The position numbers were made by a program, and so were the translations under genes. Of a stretch of 64,000 nt of DNA, positions 60,574 to 64,000 are shown one piece after another. The stretch's first letter is position 1; every line of letters starts with the position of its first letter. The notes under the pieces were generated by a model that did no database searches, was not told where the DNA came from, and was given only the letters and a program-made list of their open reading frames with translations. Source of the DNA: Onthophagus taurus. Lineage: Eukaryota; Arthropoda; Insecta; Coleoptera; Scarabaeidae. The DNA lies in contig NC_091975.1 in assembly GCF_036711975.1 (NCBI RefSeq), positions 2,606,501-2,670,500 on the forward strand. Reading direction: 5' to 3'.

Positions 60574-63500
60574 TTATTTATGTTTTCTTTTAGTTTTCTT
60601 TTTTCCTTTCTGTTTCTTCTTCTTTTTCTCCGCCAACATTCGCGCTTTCAAAATCTGATCGGTACTCTTCAACTCGGATTTTTTCATTTTCATTTTTAAT
60701 TTCTCGTTATGTCTCGCCCAATGAGTATTTACTTTCGTTACTAAACCTTTTCCTTTCTTATTCTTTTCATCATCATCACCACTATCATCATCTAAGTCCT
60801 CATCAGCTTTGGTTTTTTCTTTCCACTGAGCATAACGATTACTTTTATATGTTGCAGGAATCCAAACGCCCGATTCGGTTTTAATTTTCCCTTGTTTACT
60901 TCCTGTATCAACCGTAATCATTTTCTTTTTCTTTCGATCCCATTTTTTAACCTGTTTTGACATTCTCATGGTTTCATGTGAATCACCTGTTAAATCCATT
61001 TGGACTTGATTAGCTTCTTGAGCAAACGAATTCACCGCTAAACCGTCTTCTGTGTGTTTATCTCGAGGTTGATATGGAATAAAATTTTCATCATCTTTGG
61101 TTTTTTTAGGTTTTTTTGTTTTATATAAATCATCGATTTTACGTTTTTTGGGTAAAATTACTTCTTTGAAAGTCTCTTCGATTTCTTTATTGTTTAATGA
61201 TGGTAATGTTGATGTAAATGTTGTTTCTATTGCGCTGTTTGTTGAAAGCTTTTGGTGGAATAAGGCTATTTGGTTTTTGTGTAATGCTCGTTTCGTTTTC
61301 ATAACTTGATAATCTTCTGATTTGTTTTTACTACATAATTCAAATATTGTCTAAAAATATTACAACATAACCAATCAAAAAATTAATTTTTAAATTGAAG
61401 CAAATATTTACCCCACTTGGACGATAATTTTTCATTCTTTCTAAAATATTTTCTTTTTTAATTTCACTAAGAGCATCATCAGTTTGAAAAATAGTATGAA
61501 TTCCGCAATTTCCAAACGGTAATTCTTTAATCCTTTTATTACTATCAACGGAAGCAGCAGGTCTCGATCTTAAGTACTGTTTATAACCCTTTTCGGAAAC
61601 TTCCCGCATTGACACTAAATCAATGTAAGTTTCGTGTAAACCCAATAAGAAGCATTGTTGTTCTTCTAATAACGATTGAGGAATGTGACCGATATCGCCT
61701 TTTGGTGTATGAGTGGTTACAAAAGAGACTTTTTTACCCAAAAATAAGTATAAGTCGAGTAAATGGGCGTATTCATCTGGAGATATTAATGAATAAGCCG
61801 TACCAGAACGGCCTGCTCGAGCGCAACGGCCTAAAAAAATTAAAATTAATTTGAATTGAAACGAAATGTTTTAATTAAAAAAATTACCAACTCTGTGGAC
61901 GAATAATTTAGCTTTTGCTGGAAAATTAAAATTAATAACATTATCTAATTGTGGAATATCAATTCCTCGTGCAGCTACATCTGTTACAATCAAAACCATT
62001 GATTTTCCCGAACTAAATTTAGCAGCGTGTATTTTACGAGCTGCAGGATCTAAATTTGAATATATATAAGTGTTGCTTATTCCAACTTTATCTAAAATCT
62101 AACGCAATTTTATTAAAAATTTATTAAAAGCTTATTTGTGATGCGGAAAGCAAAAAGAGACCAGTAAAATTTTCACTACGACCGAAGGAAAATAGGATAA
62201 TAGAGTTGAAAATATCGATTTTGAGTTTTTAATCGATTATTATAATAGGACTCAGTTGCCTTATCTACAATCATTCACAGAGGACATGGTTGAAAAATCC
62301 GTATCATTGAGAGTGTTCATAAACATTTGGCGCGAGACATGGTCAACCATTGTCATCATAAGAGCAAAGTCAGATCTCTGCTCCTTTTGCCAAAAACATT
62401 ATACTTCTGGTGCTGCTATGGGGGTTGCAAGTGAAGAAGAGAAAATAATTAACTATCTTAAATAAATTTTTTTTAGGAATGACTGAAGAAAGAAAACAGT
62501 ATCTCTACAAAAATATAAGGAAGTACTTTACTAAGAAAAAATGGTAATTCAAATTAGAATTTTTTAAACAACTGGTCCCTTTTCGCATCACATTTATTGT
62601 TTTTACCAAATGTAAATATTCCACATGATGTTTGGTAGCTGCAAAAACTACAGTTTGTTGTTTAGCTTCAATATGATTTTTTAATAAAACAAGTAAACCA
62701 GCAACTTTTTCTTCAGCTCGCACAGTAATAAAATGCAATTGTAATTGTTCAGGTAATTTAGATTCAACGTCCAAACTAAAAATTAATAAATAAATAAATA
62801 ATGTAATGGTAAAGATACATTTTTACCGGATTAAAACAGGATCGCTTAATCCAGCTTTAGCAAAATCAACTAATACTCTCGGTAAGGTAGCAGAAAACAA
62901 TAAAGTCTGCCTATTATCAGGTAATCGATTAACAATTTCATTCAACTGTTCCCCGAAACCCATCTCAAACAATCGATCAGCTTCGTCAAAAATAATACAC
63001 TCAACATTTGATAATTTAAGATCCATTTCAATGCAAACATGTAAAAAACGACCTGGGGTGGCCACAATTATATCTGGACTTCCATGAATTACTGCGAATT
63101 GATCTTCCATTGAGTCACCACCCAAAATAACAGCAGCTTTTAAATCGGTAAATTTCCCCAGCTCTTTAACAAACTTTAACGTCTAAAACCAACTAAATTA
63201 ATAATCTCATTTATTTAATAATCTTAAAATATACCTGTAAAGCTAATTCTCTTGTTGGTGAAAGTATTAATCCTCGAGCCCCACTTTTCGCAGATCGTAC
63301 CTTTAACTTTTCGAAAAGGGGTATTAAAAATGAAGCTGTTTTTCCACTTCCCGTACGTGCCATAGCGACAACATCGCGACCCTCTAAAGCTAAAGGGATC
63401 GTTTTTCTTTGTATGGGAGTTGGGATTTTATAACCCCGTTTTATAATTCCTTTTAAAACGTTATAACTTATTCCCATTGATTGAAAACCACCACTTTTTT

Positions 63501-63597
63501 TATTGGTTTTCGTCGGTTTTAATGTACTTTCGTTGTCATCGTCTGAATCAACATTTTCTGAATGTTTAAAATCTTCAAAACCGGGTAATTCTTCCAT
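60574..63597 (-). CDS. DDX54: DEAD-box RNA helicase DDX54/Dbp10
   Basis: Six exons (minus): 63597-63235, 63182-62827, 62775-62607, 62098-61888, 61830-61412, 61350-60574; 764 aa. DDX54/Dbp10 is a nucleolar RNA helicase for 60S ribosomal subunit assembly. Helicase motifs in order: Q motif [14 protein letters not shown], Walker [98 protein letters not shown]. The C-terminal domain shows the DBP10CT signature ([20 protein letters not shown] and [20 protein letters not shown]), ending in a Lys-rich tail. It is shorter than human DDX54 (881 aa) mainly in low-complexity parts. Intron 3 (508 bp) is long and carries a foreign ORF-like insert on the plus strand. Confidence 0.96.
62196..62545 (+). pseudogene. 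Transposon-like ORF fragment antisense in DDX54 intron 3
   Basis: The plus strand encodes an open stretch of about 85 codons with protein-like composition: [66 protein letters not shown], then after a stop [17 protein letters not shown] in another frame. The S-D-L-C-x-x-C-Q pattern recalls large families of uncharacterised multi-copy, probably transposon-encoded proteins in arthropods. I cannot name the superfamily. It is a fragment; no terminal repeats were seen. Confidence 0.5.
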
Positions 63598-64000
63598 ATT
63601 TAAATATTAATATTGTAACAGTTAAAGCAAAATTAAAAACATGCTTTGATTGTTAAGATTGAGGTTAAGAATGTGATTGAATGGAAGGATAATAGATGTC
63701 GGTTTAAAAAAAAAATTTATTAAATTAATTAATTAAAAAGAAAATATCGATTTAGTTTAATTGTAATTTAATTCTTAATTAATTTTGGTTGTATTTAAGG
63801 AACATTTTCAAAATTTAATAAAAATTAAATATCCTTTTAGTTGGATTGTTAGATAATAGATGGCGGTTATAAATTTGAATGTTTTAATTAATTAAAAAAA
63901 TTATTATATTTGTTTGACTTATCTATTTAGTCTAAACAAAATTACAAAAAATATTTCAAATTTTTTACAATTATTTATTTAATTATCTCCGCCGTCTTGT
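63598..64000. other. Upstream region of DDX54, no gene recognised
   Basis: A+T-rich, with two copies of a CTCF-like motif: atagatgtcggt at about 63692-63703 and atagatggcggt at 63856-63867. The DDX54 promoter should be in its left part. Confidence 0.5.

Overview
This window looks like nuclear DNA of a holometabolous insect, most likely a beetle. The sequence is strongly A+T rich. Most genes are split by very short introns (about 45-60 nt) with GT-AG ends. The gene set is typically insect: two gustatory receptors, a natalisin/tachykinin-type receptor, a single-domain von Willebrand C protein, a secreted carboxylesterase and a Moca-cyp cyclophilin. DNA-transposon families common in insects (piggyBac, hAT, Tc1/mariner-like MITEs) are scattered between genes. 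The beetle assignment is an inference. No phage, plasmid or bacterial operon features are present.

Layout. 1-7.2 kb: A+T-rich DNA with no firm gene and two GC-richer islands near 5.8 and 6.2 kb. 7.22-9.97 kb: a complete piggyBac transposon with an intact transposase. 10-12.9 kb: non-coding, with the C-terminal remnant of a hAT transposase. 12.9-16.0 kb: Moca-cyp/PPIG cyclophilin (minus). 16.5-17.0 kb: an array of an 86-bp GC-cored repeat. 17.3-18.5 kb: an unrecognised protein with AT-hook-like motifs (plus). 18.5-20.9 kb: two gustatory receptor genes, head to head. 21.5-23.0 kb: TMEM135. 24.6-25.7 kb: pyruvate dehydrogenase E1 beta. 26.0-26.5 kb: a hAT MITE and a fragment of a second MITE. 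26.9-28.2 kb: DAXX-like histone chaperone. 29.1-31.3 kb: GLD2 poly(A) polymerase. 32.6-33.6 kb: a decayed piggyBac. 33.9-35.5 kb: DCAF12 (minus). 36.2-37.7 kb: UTP15. 38.2-42.1 kb: a small cluster of SVWC protein (plus), galectin (minus) and carboxylesterase (minus). 42.8-50.2 kb: TkR86C-type GPCR (minus, 10 coding exons). 50.2-56 kb: repeat-rich intergenic DNA with a minisatellite and a TIR element. 56.0-57.8 kb: alpha-MPP (minus). 58.5-60.5 kb: TFIIF alpha (plus). 60.6-63.6 kb: DDX54 RNA helicase (minus).

Functions fall into housekeeping groups: ribosome biogenesis (UTP15, DDX54), RNA polymerase II and RNA processing (TFIIF alpha, GLD2, Moca-cyp), chromatin (DAXX-like), mitochondria (PDHB, alpha-MPP), peroxisome/organelle membrane (TMEM135) and ubiquitin ligase adaptors (DCAF12). 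Chemosensory, neuropeptide-receptor and secreted defence-type genes lie among them. Several neighbours are convergent with 44-87 bp between stop codons, or divergent with short shared upstream regions. Exon structures were rebuilt by eye from splice signals and reading frame. Every multi-exon gene listed closes in frame, and several reconstructed lengths match the family (DCAF12 453 aa, alpha-MPP 537 aa).

The least conventional material is repetitive: an 86-bp GC-cored satellite-like family at three loci, a minisatellite alternating 122-bp and 83-bp units, two MITE families, an inverted pair of about 390-bp repeats (one in a GLD2 intron), and a transposon-like ORF lying antisense in a DDX54 intron.
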